Part shown: positions 55,461 to 64,000 of the stretch, one piece after another
Numbering within the stretch: position 1 is the first letter of the stretch
Layout of the letters: every line of letters begins with the position of its first letter
Origin: Bacteriovoracaceae bacterium
GTDB taxonomy: Bacteria > Bdellovibrionota > UBA1018
NCBI GenBank assembly: GCA_947447665.1
Contig: CANFJX010000007.1
Span: 62,001 to 126,000 of the forward strand
DNA: 64,000 bases
Direction: 5' to 3'
Position numbers and translations under genes: made by a program
Notes under the pieces: generated by a model
Told to the model about the DNA's origin: nothing
What the model saw: only the letters and a program-made list of their open reading frames with translations
The model's database searches: none

Positions 55461-55512
55461 GGGGAAGCTTAAATGAGCTGACTAAACCTATAGATGGACT
55501 TAGAGTAGATTA

Positions 55513-55962
55513 ATGAAGCTCCTCACTCAGCTGTCTTTTTCTCTCATGGGTTCCCTATTTCTGTGCTCCCATCTTTATGCTGCTCAGGGAAAGCACCCTG
55601 TAGCTTCCCGGAACAGGGTTGATGCCAGGATTCAGCTCAACGTAACCTTCGGTGCTAAAACCACAGAGTTTCTCATTACTCAAGACCACGGAGGTGTCCG
55701 CTATTCGGTTCGAATTAATCAGGAAAAACCGATTGAAAAAAAGAGTGACAGGGCCGATCTAGCTTATCTTCTGCAAAAATTCAAACATCTCCCGCCTCAA
55801 CTTGAGGCTTCAGATCGCTGCGCTAAACAGCGCGTCGATGTTAAGGTGGTTGGAATCCCAGGACAGAATCATTATGAGAGCTCAGCGTGCCTGGATGAGA
55901 ATACCGACACGGCCCGAGAACTTCTTGAAATTGCCAATTTGCTGTCCTACTGGGTGGGTTGA
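55513..55962 (+). CDS. Small exported protein of unknown function
   Basis: 149 residues with a signal peptide (LLTQLSFSLMGSLFLCSHLYAA). The mature part has two Cys residues about 20 apart (SDRCAKQ and SSACLDE) that may form a disulphide, and a beta-rich look. No family recognised. The ribosome site is weak. It stands apart from the aminomutase operon by 52 nt. Confidence 0.55.
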   Translation: MKLLTQLSFSLMGSLFLCSHLYAAQGKHPVASRNRVDARIQLNVTFGAKTTEFLITQDHGGVRYSVRINQEKPIEKKSDRADLAYLLQKFKHLPPQLEASDRCAKQRVDVKVVGIPGQNHYESSACLDENTDTARELLEIANLLSYWVG

Positions 55963-55990
55963 TCATGCGCGACGAGTCATAGAAATCTTA

Positions 55991-56018
55991 TTTCCAGAAA
56001 ACTGCGCTATGCTATAAT
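55991..56018 (+). promoter_or_regulatory. Sigma-70-like promoter of the ribbon-helix-helix gene
   Basis: TTTCCA (55991-55996) and a perfect TATAAT (56013-56018) are spaced by 16 nt. The ATG of the small DNA-binding protein lies 39 nt downstream of the -10 box. Confidence 0.55.
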
Positions 56019-56056
56019 TACGCTACACGTATTCATTTGATTGAGGGGGATGGTTA

Positions 56057-56260
56057 ATGCTCGACGATTATAAACTCAAAGGCCAAAAAACAAAAATTGA
56101 AGCAGAACTTGAAGCCGACATTGCTGACAAATTATCTAAAATGGCGCAGCACATGAAGCTCTCATCATCTGAGATTGTGAATACTGCACTCAAGCGATTT
56201 ATTGCTTCGCATCACGACTTTCTCCCTCCCGGGGAGCTAAGTAAAGCAAAGCGATCGTAG
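56057..56260 (+). CDS. Small ribbon-helix-helix (CopG-like) protein
   Basis: 67 residues. The segment KTKIEAELEADIADKLSKMAQHMKLSSSEIVNTALKRFIASH has the beta-strand plus two-helix pattern of ribbon-helix-helix DNA-binding proteins. These act as repressors of their own or neighbouring genes. There is no toxin gene beside it, so I do not call it an antitoxin. GAGGGGGA precedes the ATG. Confidence 0.65.
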   Translation: MLDDYKLKGQKTKIEAELEADIADKLSKMAQHMKLSSSEIVNTALKRFIASHHDFLPPGELSKAKRS

Positions 56261-56276
56261 TAGTCGACCGCTTTGC
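56246..56276 (+). terminator. Stem-loop over the end of the ribbon-helix-helix gene
   Basis: GCAAAGCG (56246-56253) pairs with CGCTTTGC (56269-56276) around a 15-nt loop that contains the stop codon. There is no clear T tract, so terminator activity is doubtful. Confidence 0.3.
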
Positions 56277-56294
56277 CCGTCATTGTGAGATCTT

Positions 56295-58271
56295 TTAGGG
56301 AGTGGACTGGTCGATCAACTCGGCTATGTCCATCACCTTGACCTTGTCCTGCATTTCTTTAGATTTAACGCCGTCGGTGAGCATAGTCATGCAGAAAGGG
56401 CAGGATGATGCGACAATTCCTGCTCGGGTCTCGAGAGCCTGTTCGGTTCGTTTAACGTTAATTCGGGTCCCAATTTTTTCTTCCATCCACATTCGCCCGC
56501 CGCCGGCACCACAGCACATGCTGTCGTCGTGATTGCTCTTCATCTCTACCAAGTTAATGGAGGGCAAGGACTGGAGAACGGCTCGGGGCTGTTCGTAGAC
56601 GCTGTTCCAACGCCCGAGATAGCAGCTGTCATGGAAAGTGACTGATTCATCCAATGTCTTAGTTGGCTTGATTTTACCCTGAGTTACCAGTTGGGCGATG
56701 AATTGGGAGTGATGGTGGACCTCGTAATGGCCGCCAAAGTCCTTATATTCGTTTTTGATTGTGTTGAAACAGTGTGGGCAGGCCGTTACGATTTTTTTGA
56801 CTTGGTAACGATTGAGGGTCTCAATGTTGGCTTTAGCGAGGGTTTGGTAAAGGTACTCGTTACCGATTCTTCGCGCCGGATCTCCCGTGCACTGTTCTTC
56901 TGTTCCAAGAATAGCAAATTTCACATTCGCCTTCTTGAGGATGCTTGCAAAGGCTCGGAGGACTTTTTTATTTCGATCATCATAAGAGCCAGCGCATCCA
57001 ACCCAAAGGAGTACATCTACTTGCGAGTCCTCGGCCATGGTCTTGACATTTAATCCCTCGGCCCAGTTGCCTCGGTCCGAGGATGCAAATGCCCACGGGC
57101 TAGCGTTGTTTTCCATGTTCTTAAAAACAGTCTGAACTTCCGCAGGAAACTTAGACTCCATCATGACGAGATTGCGACGGATGTCATAGATCTTATCCGT
57201 GTGCTCGATAAAGACTGGACACGCGATCTCACAAGCTCGGCATGAGGTACAAGCCCAAATCACGTCTTCGGTTAGATGTTGATCAATGATTGGAGACACT
57301 TCTTCCAGCTTCCCGGCAAGAATTTTTTCCTTATTGTGATAAAGATTGTTCTTCAAATCTAGAATCAGCATTTTTGGGGTGAGCGGTTTTCCTGTATTAT
57401 GGGCCGGGCAGACATCTTGGCAGCGGCCACACTCTGTACATGAGTAATAATCCAACGCGTCTTTCCAACTCAAGTCAGTTATTTTGGCAGCCCCATATTG
57501 CTGAACGGATTCGTCCTCGAATGGAATCGGTTTCATCGCTTTTTCGCGAGGAAGTGTTTTCAGAAAGGTATTCGGTCCAGCAGCTACGATATGGAGATGT
57601 TTAGAGCTCGGGATATAAATCGCAAAGCTGAGCACGATACTCATGTGTACCCATTTAAAAAGGGTACTAAGAGCCCCGTTGAACTCGGGAGTCAGTCCAA
57701 GATCCTTTAAGAAATAGGCGACCAAGCGAGAGATAGGCATCGAGCTCTGGTACCAAGGCTCCGCGCTTAAAATATGAAATCCATTCATCAAAAGAATTGA
57801 AATCATCAGGGAGCCAGTCAGAGTTAGAACGATGGTGGCATCCTTAGACTTGCCTAGGCCCTCGGGACGGATAATCAATCTACGGTAAAAGGCGTAGCCC
57901 ACAGCAAGTAGTACTAGAAGAGTAAGAATGTCTTGCACCATGACTAGGGCGGAGTAGGCGCCTTCTCCGATGAACTCAAAACTAGCGCCTTGGTATAAAG
58001 TGCCAGCGAACTGTTCTAGCGTTCCCACAGTGATGATGAGGAATCCCCAGAAGATGGTCGCATGCATGATGCCTGCAGCTCTTTTTTTGAGTACTGCTTT
58101 CTGACCCAGGACATTAGCGATCGTTGTCAGAATTCGCTCTGGAATGCGATCCAGTCGATTGGCCTTCCCTTGATGATTTTTCATCAAACGATAGAGGAGA
58201 CTGAATCGGTAGCCTGAATAACTAAAAGTAGACCCTGCCAGCACTAAGAATAGATAAGTTTGCCATGTCAT
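56295..58271 (-). CDS. Membrane Fe-S oxidoreductase (probable ETF:quinone oxidoreductase)
   Basis: 658 residues. The N-terminal part has several membrane helices like a nitrate-reductase gamma cytochrome b unit (about 5-25, 65-90, 105-125, 145-165 and 205-225). Two 4Fe-4S motifs follow (CTECGRCQDVCP and CTSCRACEIACP), then two CCG-type domains with CPHCF, DSCYLG, MCCGAGGG and CPFC. This heterodisulphide-reductase-like layout next to etfAB matches membrane proteins (EtfD type) that pass electrons from electron-transfer flavoprotein to quinone. It starts 106 nt after etfA. The partner role is inferred. Confidence 0.82.
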   Translation of the reverse strand: MTWQTYLFLVLAGSTFSYSGYRFSLLYRLMKNHQGKANRLDRIPERILTTIANVLGQKAVLKKRAAGIMHATIFWGFLIITVGTLEQFAGTLYQGASFEFIGEGAYSALVMVQDILTLLVLLAVGYAFYRRLIIRPEGLGKSKDATIVLTLTGSLMISILLMNGFHILSAEPWYQSSMPISRLVAYFLKDLGLTPEFNGALSTLFKWVHMSIVLSFAIYIPSSKHLHIVAAGPNTFLKTLPREKAMKPIPFEDESVQQYGAAKITDLSWKDALDYYSCTECGRCQDVCPAHNTGKPLTPKMLILDLKNNLYHNKEKILAGKLEEVSPIIDQHLTEDVIWACTSCRACEIACPVFIEHTDKIYDIRRNLVMMESKFPAEVQTVFKNMENNASPWAFASSDRGNWAEGLNVKTMAEDSQVDVLLWVGCAGSYDDRNKKVLRAFASILKKANVKFAILGTEEQCTGDPARRIGNEYLYQTLAKANIETLNRYQVKKIVTACPHCFNTIKNEYKDFGGHYEVHHHSQFIAQLVTQGKIKPTKTLDESVTFHDSCYLGRWNSVYEQPRAVLQSLPSINLVEMKSNHDDSMCCGAGGGRMWMEEKIGTRINVKRTEQALETRAGIVASSCPFCMTMLTDGVKSKEMQDKVKVMDIAELIDQSTP

Positions 58272-58377
58272 AGCGAACTGATCTTAATCAGAACAGAACT
58301 TGAATACAACCTGCATTTATTGCAGATGGCATCGAGAGCTCGAACGGTTAATGTCCGCACTCTGCGGGTTGCCGAGG

Positions 58378-59346
58378 TCAGTGCTCTTTAATTTTTTTGA
58401 GCTCTTCACGTAGGAGTGGGATAATCGCAAATAAGTCACCCACGAGTCCATAATCAGCGAGCTGGAAAATAGGGGCCTCTGGATCAGTATTGATCGCTAC
58501 AATGACTTTTGAGGTTCTCATCCCGGCCAGATGCTGAATGGCTCCGCTAATTCCGCAGGCAATGTAGAGTGACGGAGAGACAACCTTCCCGGTCTGGCCT
58601 ACTTGGTCGCGGTGGGGACGGAAGCCGGCATCAACGGCTGCCCGAGATGCTCCGACGGCAGCCCCAATCACGTCGGCTGTGTCTTCCAGGATTTTGAAAT
58701 TCTCCGCGTTCTTGAGAGATCGGCCACCTGAGATGACGATGGAGGCCTCGGTGACGTCGGGTCTTGCACTGTTCCCTTTCACCACCTCAATAACTCGCGT
58801 CGCGAGTGTTCCGAGATCTACGCTAGTTGTCGAGATCTCAGCGGTTTTAGAAGTATCGGGTTTGGGGATTCCTAATGCGTTTTGTCGGAAAGTTGCAACG
58901 CGAGGTCCAGAACCCAAAAATTCGACCTCAACGGTTGCTTTGCCAGCATAAACAGGCCGCCTGACCTTGATTTGATCCCCTTCGAAGGTCAGTTGAGTGC
59001 AATCACTGGCCAGACCGACACCGAGCTTGGCGGCGAGCCGAGGCATGAGATCCCGTCCGGTCGGAGTGTGGCTGGCCAAGATTACCGAGGGAGAAAGTGA
59101 TTGAATGAGCGGAAAGAGGATTTTCGAGTAAGCCTCTGAAGTGTAAAATTTTAAGCCAGCATTTTCAGCCAAGTGAACTTTTTTTGCGCCGTAATGGGCA
59201 AGCTCCTGAGCCAGTCCAGCGACGCCTTCGCCGAGCAGGGCCACATGAGTTTCATTTCCGGCGGCTGCCGAAGCCCCGACGAGCTCGAAAGTTGATCTTT
59301 TAAGTCGCCCGTCCCGTTGTTCTGCGATCACTAATACTTTGCTCAT
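58378..59346 (-). CDS. etfA: Electron transfer flavoprotein alpha subunit
   Basis: EtfA binds FAD and accepts electrons from acyl-CoA and other dehydrogenases. From ATG 59346 there are 322 residues. The C-terminal FAD domain has VISGGRSLKNAENFKILEDTADVIGAAVGASRAAVDAGF and GQTGKVVSPSLYIACGISGAIQHLAGM, the family signatures. It starts 2 nt after the etfB stop. Next to a membrane Fe-S protein, so electrons probably go to quinone. Confidence 0.95.
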   Translation of the reverse strand: MSKVLVIAEQRDGRLKRSTFELVGASAAAGNETHVALLGEGVAGLAQELAHYGAKKVHLAENAGLKFYTSEAYSKILFPLIQSLSPSVILASHTPTGRDLMPRLAAKLGVGLASDCTQLTFEGDQIKVRRPVYAGKATVEVEFLGSGPRVATFRQNALGIPKPDTSKTAEISTTSVDLGTLATRVIEVVKGNSARPDVTEASIVISGGRSLKNAENFKILEDTADVIGAAVGASRAAVDAGFRPHRDQVGQTGKVVSPSLYIACGISGAIQHLAGMRTSKVIVAINTDPEAPIFQLADYGLVGDLFAIIPLLREELKKIKEH

Positions 59347-59348
59347 AA

Positions 59349-60122
59349 TCACACTACCTTTGCTTCTTCATGTAAGAGTCGGACGAGTTCTTTTGCTTGC
59401 GCAGCTGGATCACCACTAATCTTTTTACCGGCCTGCTTCGGTGGTGGCAGCTGGAAGTTTTTGTATCTGATTTTTTGATCAGCTTCGGAAGTTCCAACGT
59501 CGCTCGGCTTAAGCGTTTTCACTTCCTTCTTTTTTGCCTTCATAATATTTGGCAAACTTGCGTATCTTGGTTCGTTCAGGCCCTTTTGAGCAGCGATTAA
59601 AAGAGGGAAGGAGGCTTCAACCATTTCAAATGAGCCGCCCTCGATTTCACGCTTACACCTCACGCCAGAAGGTAAGTACTCTGTGCCTAAAACTACCGTA
59701 ACAGAGGGAATTCCCAGGTATTCAGCGACGAGCTGGCTGACTTGGGCAGCACCATCATCAATGGCCTCTTTGCCAGTGAAAATTACGTCAAACTTGCTTT
59801 CCTTTTTGAGAGCTCCAGCGATCGACTTGGCGACCCAATTGTTATCTGCACTTTCGGGAAGGTCGACATGAATCGCTGAGTCAGCGCCCATGGCCAAGGC
59901 CGTTCTCATCGCCTCAACCACTCGGACAGGTCCAGCAGAAACCACGGTAGCGGTACTCCCTGGATTTTTATCCCTCAGGCGGAGTGCTTCCTCAATGGCG
60001 AGTTCGTCATAGGGAGATACAATCCATTTGATCCCCGTGGTGTCGATCCCATTTTGGTCAGCATTGAGCTTAATTTTAGTTTCAGTGTCAGGCACTTGCT
60101 TTATGCAAACATAAATATTCAT
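59349..60122 (-). CDS. etfB: Electron transfer flavoprotein beta subunit
   Basis: EtfB pairs with EtfA and binds AMP (or FAD in bifurcating types). From ATG 60122, preceded by AAGGA, there are 257 residues. The N-terminus is IYVCIKQVPDTETKI. SPYDELAIEEALRL and FTGKEAIDDGAAQVSQLVAEYLGIP are typical. The reading frame runs 13 codons further upstream over the dapL end, but that is not conserved. It lies 10 nt after dapL, an unusual link between lysine synthesis and ETF genes. Confidence 0.95.
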   Translation of the reverse strand: MNIYVCIKQVPDTETKIKLNADQNGIDTTGIKWIVSPYDELAIEEALRLRDKNPGSTATVVSAGPVRVVEAMRTALAMGADSAIHVDLPESADNNWVAKSIAGALKKESKFDVIFTGKEAIDDGAAQVSQLVAEYLGIPSVTVVLGTEYLPSGVRCKREIEGGSFEMVEASFPLLIAAQKGLNEPRYASLPNIMKAKKKEVKTLKPSDVGTSEADQKIRYKNFQLPPPKQAGKKISGDPAAQAKELVRLLHEEAKVV

Positions 60123-60132
60123 AGTTTCCTTC

Positions 60133-61308
60133 TTATACCGAGACTTGGAGTGCTTGCGCAACTTGTTTTAGAATTTCAATATCAGAGCAGAGCGTAAACC
60201 GGACGTATCCTTCACCTTCACTGCCGAACCCAGTCCCCGGGGTGGAAATAATCCCTTTTTCTCGGATGAGGTTCATGACAAAATCTTCTGATTTTTGGCT
60301 TCCTGGAAGTTTGGCCCATGCGTAGAAGGTTGCTTCAGGCAGTGGGCAATCCAAACCGATCGCTTGAAGGGCTGGAACTAAAACATCCCGGCGTTTTTGG
60401 TAAATCGCTCGGAGCTCCGTACAAAAGGGTTCAGAGTGATCCAGGGCCTCAGTTCCCGCTTCTTGGCAGGCGTTAAAAATCCCAGAGTCAATATTGGTTT
60501 TCACTTGGGCCAACGCTTCGATAATTTTGGAATTACCCGCGACGAAGCCAACTCGCCAGCCCGTCATATTAAATGTTTTTGATAAGCTGTGAAATTCGCA
60601 TCCGATATCTCGAGCACCAGGCACTTCGAGGAAGCTGAGTTGCTTTTTCCCGTCGAAGTAAATTTCAGAGTAAGCATTGTCATGGCAAACGATGATCTGA
60701 TGCTTCTTAGCGAACTTGACGACTTCTTCAAAAAATCCGTAGCTCGCCGAAGCAGAGGTGGGATTGTTCGGGTAGTTTAGGAATAAGAGTCGGACTTTTG
60801 GTCCCTTTTTGACCAGGGTTTCAAGTTCTGCAAAATCGGGAAGAAATTGATTTTTTTGCCTGAGTCCGAATTGGAGAGATACACCCCCTGCAAAAGAAGT
60901 CGCTGTTTGGTAGACGGGGTATCCTGGGTTTGGGACCAGAACCGCCTCACCCGGATTAACAAACGCTAGAGGAATGTGAGCAATTCCCTCTTTTGAGCCA
61001 ATGAGTGCAAGTACCTCATTTTCAGGATTGAGTTGCACTCCAAAGCGCCGCTCATACCAACTCGCGGCGGCTTTTCTGAACTCAATCATGCCCCAATAAG
61101 AGGGGTACTGATGGTTCTGGGGCTTTTTGGCGGCTGAGACCAGCCGGTCGATAATGAACTGCGGAGTAGGTAAGTCAGGATCCCCAATTCCGAGCGGAAC
61201 GAGCTTGCGACCCTTTTTTAATTCCTCTTGTTTGATTTTATCGATTCGAGCAAATATGTACGGCGGTAGTTGCTTGATTCGATCAGCTACTTCAAAAGTG
61301 GTTGCCAT
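60133..61308 (-). CDS. dapL: LL-diaminopimelate aminotransferase
   Basis: DapL converts tetrahydrodipicolinate directly to LL-diaminopimelate, replacing the succinylase route (DapD, DapC, DapE). The 391-residue class I aminotransferase has VPLGIGDPDLPTPQF, NYPNNPTSA, the PLP lysine in SLSKTFNMTGWRVGF and the terminal VRFTLC. The location after dapA-dapB supports this over other class I enzymes. One base separates it from dapB. Confidence 0.9.
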   Translation of the reverse strand: MATTFEVADRIKQLPPYIFARIDKIKQEELKKGRKLVPLGIGDPDLPTPQFIIDRLVSAAKKPQNHQYPSYWGMIEFRKAAASWYERRFGVQLNPENEVLALIGSKEGIAHIPLAFVNPGEAVLVPNPGYPVYQTATSFAGGVSLQFGLRQKNQFLPDFAELETLVKKGPKVRLLFLNYPNNPTSASASYGFFEEVVKFAKKHQIIVCHDNAYSEIYFDGKKQLSFLEVPGARDIGCEFHSLSKTFNMTGWRVGFVAGNSKIIEALAQVKTNIDSGIFNACQEAGTEALDHSEPFCTELRAIYQKRRDVLVPALQAIGLDCPLPEATFYAWAKLPGSQKSEDFVMNLIREKGIISTPGTGFGSEGEGYVRFTLCSDIEILKQVAQALQVSV

Positions 61309-61309
61309 C

Positions 61310-62032
61310 TTAAGATACTCCTAGGGATTCAGTTTTAAGGGATTCAAAATAATCGCTCATCCCCAGGGTTTTGTTTGTTTGGGGAGGTGCTTGAGTAAGC
61401 CATTTTGCTACTTGGATGGCGCCTCGGGCAAAGATCGATCGATCCTGAGCATGATGCGAGAGGGTGATTTGATCCCCAGCGCCGAAGAAGGTAACTTCAT
61501 GGTCGCCGATGACTTCGCCGGCTCGGATGCTCTGAGTCTGGATCTGGTCCGGATTTTGAGGGCTGATGGACTTTTGAAGGGTTCGCGCTGTTCCACTCGG
61601 GGCATCTTTTTTGTGACAGTGGTGTCGCTCAATGATGACTGGAGTGTATTCTAGCTTTTTGAATAAGGGCGCATAATCCTTTAGAATCATCGAGAGAGCA
61701 AATACCCCAGATGAGAAATTCGAGGCGACTAAGACGGGCGTGAGTTGGGAAAGGCTTTCGATGACGGCGTAATCTTCTGGAGCCCAGCCCGTGCTACCTA
61801 CTACGAATCTTGGCAGATTTTTTGCTCTCTTCACTGCCAAAGATGCGAGTTGAGCCATCACTGGGGGAAGCGACACGTCAATGACAACATCAGTGGATAG
61901 AAGAGGCTCGAGTGAGTCCCCCTTTCGAGCAAAGGCGACTACTTCGATTTCTGATTTGAACTCCGACTGAATCAGGCTGGTGATGAGAGTGCCCATCCGG
62001 CCAGTGGCCCCAAGAAGTCCTAGGCGAATCAT
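61310..62032 (-). CDS. dapB: 4-hydroxy-tetrahydrodipicolinate reductase
   Basis: DapB reduces the DapA product with NAD(P)H. From ATG 62032, overlapping the dapA stop by 4 nt, there are 240 residues. It has the Rossmann start LGLLGATGRMG and the catalytic segment ERHHCHKKDAPSGTA. The ASNFSSGVFAL segment (usually APNxSxG) is slightly altered. The frame is open 8 codons upstream but coupling favours the later ATG. Confidence 0.93.
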   Translation of the reverse strand: MIRLGLLGATGRMGTLITSLIQSEFKSEIEVVAFARKGDSLEPLLSTDVVIDVSLPPVMAQLASLAVKRAKNLPRFVVGSTGWAPEDYAVIESLSQLTPVLVASNFSSGVFALSMILKDYAPLFKKLEYTPVIIERHHCHKKDAPSGTARTLQKSISPQNPDQIQTQSIRAGEVIGDHEVTFFGAGDQITLSHHAQDRSIFARGAIQVAKWLTQAPPQTNKTLGMSDYFESLKTESLGVS

Positions 62033-62925
62033 GAATGGCCTCGAACGATTTGGCATTCACTCAAGCTACTCTCGAGTTTCCGTAAGTTTTGATTTTGGAG
62101 GGGTGCGAGAGGAAGGCGTACCTGAGCCTTGCACCAACCCAGAGAAGCCATGGCCGCTTTGATGGGCGCTGGGTTGGATTCAATGAATAGATCCCGAAAA
62201 AGTGGGTAGTATTTTGTATGAATTTCGAGAGCCTTTTTCATGTTTCCCTCGTCAAATGCCTTCTGTAGGGAGACCATTGCGCGGGGAAAAAGATTGCTCG
62301 CAACAGAGATGATTCCGACCGCCCCAACGGAGAGAAGTGACAAATAGCTAGCGTCGTCGCCTGATAAAATATCAAGGGCTCCGCCGTCTTTGGACAGTTG
62401 ATCGAGAATTTCGGAAGTGAACACGGGGTTGCCCGTGGCCTCCTTGAGTGACCGAATTCGCGGATGCTTCGACAAGCGGGAGATGGTTTCTGCCGTTAGA
62501 GAGACCCCAGTGCGAGAGGGCACGTTGTAGAGAGTGACCTCGCAGTCAATCGCTGAGGCGACGGTCTTAAAATGTTCTTCTAATCCTGCTTGAGATGGCT
62601 TGTTGTAATAGGGAGTAACGAGAAGGACTCCTTGGACTCCGACTGAGGAAGCCCATTTTGAAAACTCTACGGTTTCGCGAGTCTGGTTGGATCCGGTACC
62701 GGCGACGACTTGAACCGAGGAGCCTTTCAGCTCTTGGATGCATGTTTGAATGAGAGTCTTCTTCTCATCGATACTCAGCGTTGGAGCCTCTCCAGTTGTC
62801 CCACAAGGAATTACGCCGGTAATTCCTGCATCCACCTGGTCCTTGAGGATTTTCTTCAGCGAATTAAGATCGAGTTCCCCACTCTCAGTGAACGGGGTAA
62901 TAATGGCGGTCCAAACTCCACGCAT
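62029..62925 (-). CDS. dapA: 4-hydroxy-tetrahydrodipicolinate synthase
   Basis: DapA condenses pyruvate with aspartate semialdehyde. The 298-residue TIM-barrel protein has GVWTAIITPF, CGTTGEAPTLS and VTPYYNKPSQAGLEEHF. The catalytic Tyr is in LYNVPSRTG and the Schiff-base Lys in SLKEATGN. Second gene of the lys cluster, 43 nt after lysA. Confidence 0.95.
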   Translation of the reverse strand: MRGVWTAIITPFTESGELDLNSLKKILKDQVDAGITGVIPCGTTGEAPTLSIDEKKTLIQTCIQELKGSSVQVVAGTGSNQTRETVEFSKWASSVGVQGVLLVTPYYNKPSQAGLEEHFKTVASAIDCEVTLYNVPSRTGVSLTAETISRLSKHPRIRSLKEATGNPVFTSEILDQLSKDGGALDILSGDDASYLSLLSVGAVGIISVASNLFPRAMVSLQKAFDEGNMKKALEIHTKYYPLFRDLFIESNPAPIKAAMASLGWCKAQVRLPLAPLQNQNLRKLESSLSECQIVRGHS

Positions 62926-62968
62926 TTGAGCTCCTTTTGCCTGATAACTAGCATTTTAGGGCGGGTTG

Positions 62969-64000
62969 TCAATCCTCTCCTCGAATGAGATCTTCCCAGG
63001 TTTCCCTCGATCGGATGACTTGAAACCGGCCTTTTTGAATCAAGACTTCGGCGGGCCTCGGGCGGCTATTGTAGGTGCTGGACATGCTGAATCCATAGGC
63101 ACCGGCAGAGAGAATCGCAACCAATTCGCCCTGGTCTGCATGAGCAGGAAAGGGACGATCGCTAGCGAAGCAATCTGAACTTTCACAAACTGGGCCGACG
63201 ATGTTCGTCTTCACCTTGGGCAGCAGGTGCTTCTCATGAATGGGGACAATTTCGTGATAGCTTTCATAGAGGGCAGGCCTAATTAGATCGTTCATCGCTG
63301 CATCAATGACGAGAAAGTCCTTAGATCGCCGTTGCTTTCGGTAAATAATTTTAGAAACTAATACGCCCGCATTGCCCGAGAGGGTTCTCCCTGGCTCGAT
63401 TAAAATTTTCAATTGGGACGGAGCCTTTAATCTTTTGCCAAAGTGCTTCTTAATCAGTTTGCAATATTTTTGAATGGGTGGAGTCTTCTCGTCTCGATAA
63501 GTGATCCCAATTCCACCTCCCAGGTCGATGAATTCGAGAGGGCTCTTGAGTTTTTGATCGAGAGCGCATAGGAGCTCTTCGAGCCTTCCGAATGCATCAT
63601 CGAGGGGCGCCAGGGAGAGGAGTTGGCTACCAATGTGGATACTCAGGCCCTTGAGATGGATACCCTTAAGCTGATCGAGGGATCGGATCACTTCCAATAC
63701 TTCTGACTTTGAGATGCCAAATTTATTTTTCTTAAGTCCCGTAGAAATATAGGGGTGTGTTTTTGCATCAACATCAGGATTAAAACGCAGAGCAACGGGT
63801 GCTTTGCGATTCATGTTCAGGGCTACTTCATTGAGAAGCTTGAGCTCAGGAATCGATTCTACGTTGAATGAGTAGATTCCCGTCCCATGGTAGTTGAGTC
63901 CCTGCTGCATTTCCTCAGCCGTCTTTCCAACTCCAGAAAAGACGATCTTTTCAGCAGATACTAGTGCCTTTTCCGCTCGGTAGAGCTCTCCGCCAGAAAC
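62969..64000 (-). CDS. lysA: Diaminopimelate decarboxylase (5' partial)
   Basis: LysA makes L-lysine from meso-diaminopimelate with PLP. The frame is open to the window edge, so the N-terminus, including the PLP lysine, is missing. The visible 343 residues have FSGVGKTAEEM at the start of the visible part, HIGSQL, IDLGGGIGI, EPGRTLSGNAGVLV and the catalytic GPVCESSDCFASDR. First visible gene of the lysA-dapA-dapB-dapL series. Confidence 0.93.
   Translation of the reverse strand, partial: VSGGELYRAEKALVSAEKIVFSGVGKTAEEMQQGLNYHGTGIYSFNVESIPELKLLNEVALNMNRKAPVALRFNPDVDAKTHPYISTGLKKNKFGISKSEVLEVIRSLDQLKGIHLKGLSIHIGSQLLSLAPLDDAFGRLEELLCALDQKLKSPLEFIDLGGGIGITYRDEKTPPIQKYCKLIKKHFGKRLKAPSQLKILIEPGRTLSGNAGVLVSKIIYRKQRRSKDFLVIDAAMNDLIRPALYESYHEIVPIHEKHLLPKVKTNIVGPVCESSDCFASDRPFPAHADQGELVAILSAGAYGFSMSSTYNSRPRPAEVLIQKGRFQVIRSRETWEDLIRGED

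Noticed and set aside
56057..56260. Antitoxin of a toxin-antitoxin pair
   Set aside because: The ribbon-helix-helix gene has its own promoter and no toxin-like gene on either side.
58355..58367. Terminator after etfA (CCGCA-CTC-TGCGG)
   Set aside because: Only a 5-bp stem with no T tract; too weak to support.

Overview
The window looks like a near-origin segment of a free-living, flagellated Gram-negative bacterium with about 50% GC. Gene content and order fit a deltaproteobacterial-grade or Bdellovibrionota-like lineage. The cues are dnaA, mnmG-rsmG-parA-parB-bactofilin followed directly by an F1Fo ATP synthase operon with separate b' and b subunits; LL-diaminopimelate aminotransferase (DapL); a csrA-fliW pair after flgL; BamD; and P-ring and L-ring flagellar genes. 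This placement is inference, because no rRNA gene is present. There are no insertion sequences, CRISPR arrays or phage genes.

Layout. 1-4.5 kb: 3' part of dnaA, a convergent membrane-tethered-looking aldehyde dehydrogenase, tRNA-Gly(CCC), an unknown exported protein and a DUF983 membrane protein. 4.6-9.6 kb: mnmG, rsmG, parA, parB and a bactofilin, with two palindromic parS sites, one inside rsmG. 9.7-15.6 kb: atpF'-F-H-A-G-D-C. 15.7-23.2 kb: a secreted unknown, xseB, tlyA, a patatin-like lipoprotein lacking its catalytic residues, a class A penicillin-binding protein, a TonB-like protein and an unknown. 23.3-28.7 kb: glycine cleavage and C1 genes, with gcvP on + facing folD-gcvT-gcvH on -. 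28.9-38.2 kb: a compact flagellar operon flgF-G-A-H-I-(74-aa unknown)-J-M-N-K-L followed by csrA-fliW. 38.2-40.5 kb: TPR protein, bamD and a BatE-like protein on -.

40.6-46.1 kb: a four-gene amino-acid catabolic operon (class III aminotransferase, M20 hydrolase, AstA, AstD). It reads as an arginine/ornithine succinyltransferase pathway without AstB and with an M20 enzyme in place of AstE. 46.1-48.8 kb: terminator, a cold-shock gene, a perfect 24-bp inverted repeat and an exported protein ending in Met/Gly-rich tandem repeats. 49.0-55.5 kb: the most unusual locus, an amino-acid dehydrogenase, 3,5-diaminohexanoate dehydrogenase (kdd), both subunits of B12/PLP lysine 5,6-aminomutase (kamD, kamE), and an overlapping MoxR AAA+ ATPase and VWA protein pair. 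The pair is a candidate reactivase or chaperone for the aminomutase, and its two genes overlap across an A10 tract. 55.5-56.3 kb: two small genes. 56.3-64 kb: minus-strand lysA-dapA-dapB-dapL-etfB-etfA and a membrane Fe-S oxidoreductase that probably passes ETF electrons to quinone.

Together the genes describe chromosome replication and segregation, energy conservation and motility, beside an amino-acid-based metabolism in which glycine, arginine/ornithine and lysine are degraded and lysine is also made de novo. Starts were moved downstream of the longest reading frame wherever a Shine-Dalgarno sequence, family alignment or signal peptide supported it. Family assignments rest on motifs read by eye.
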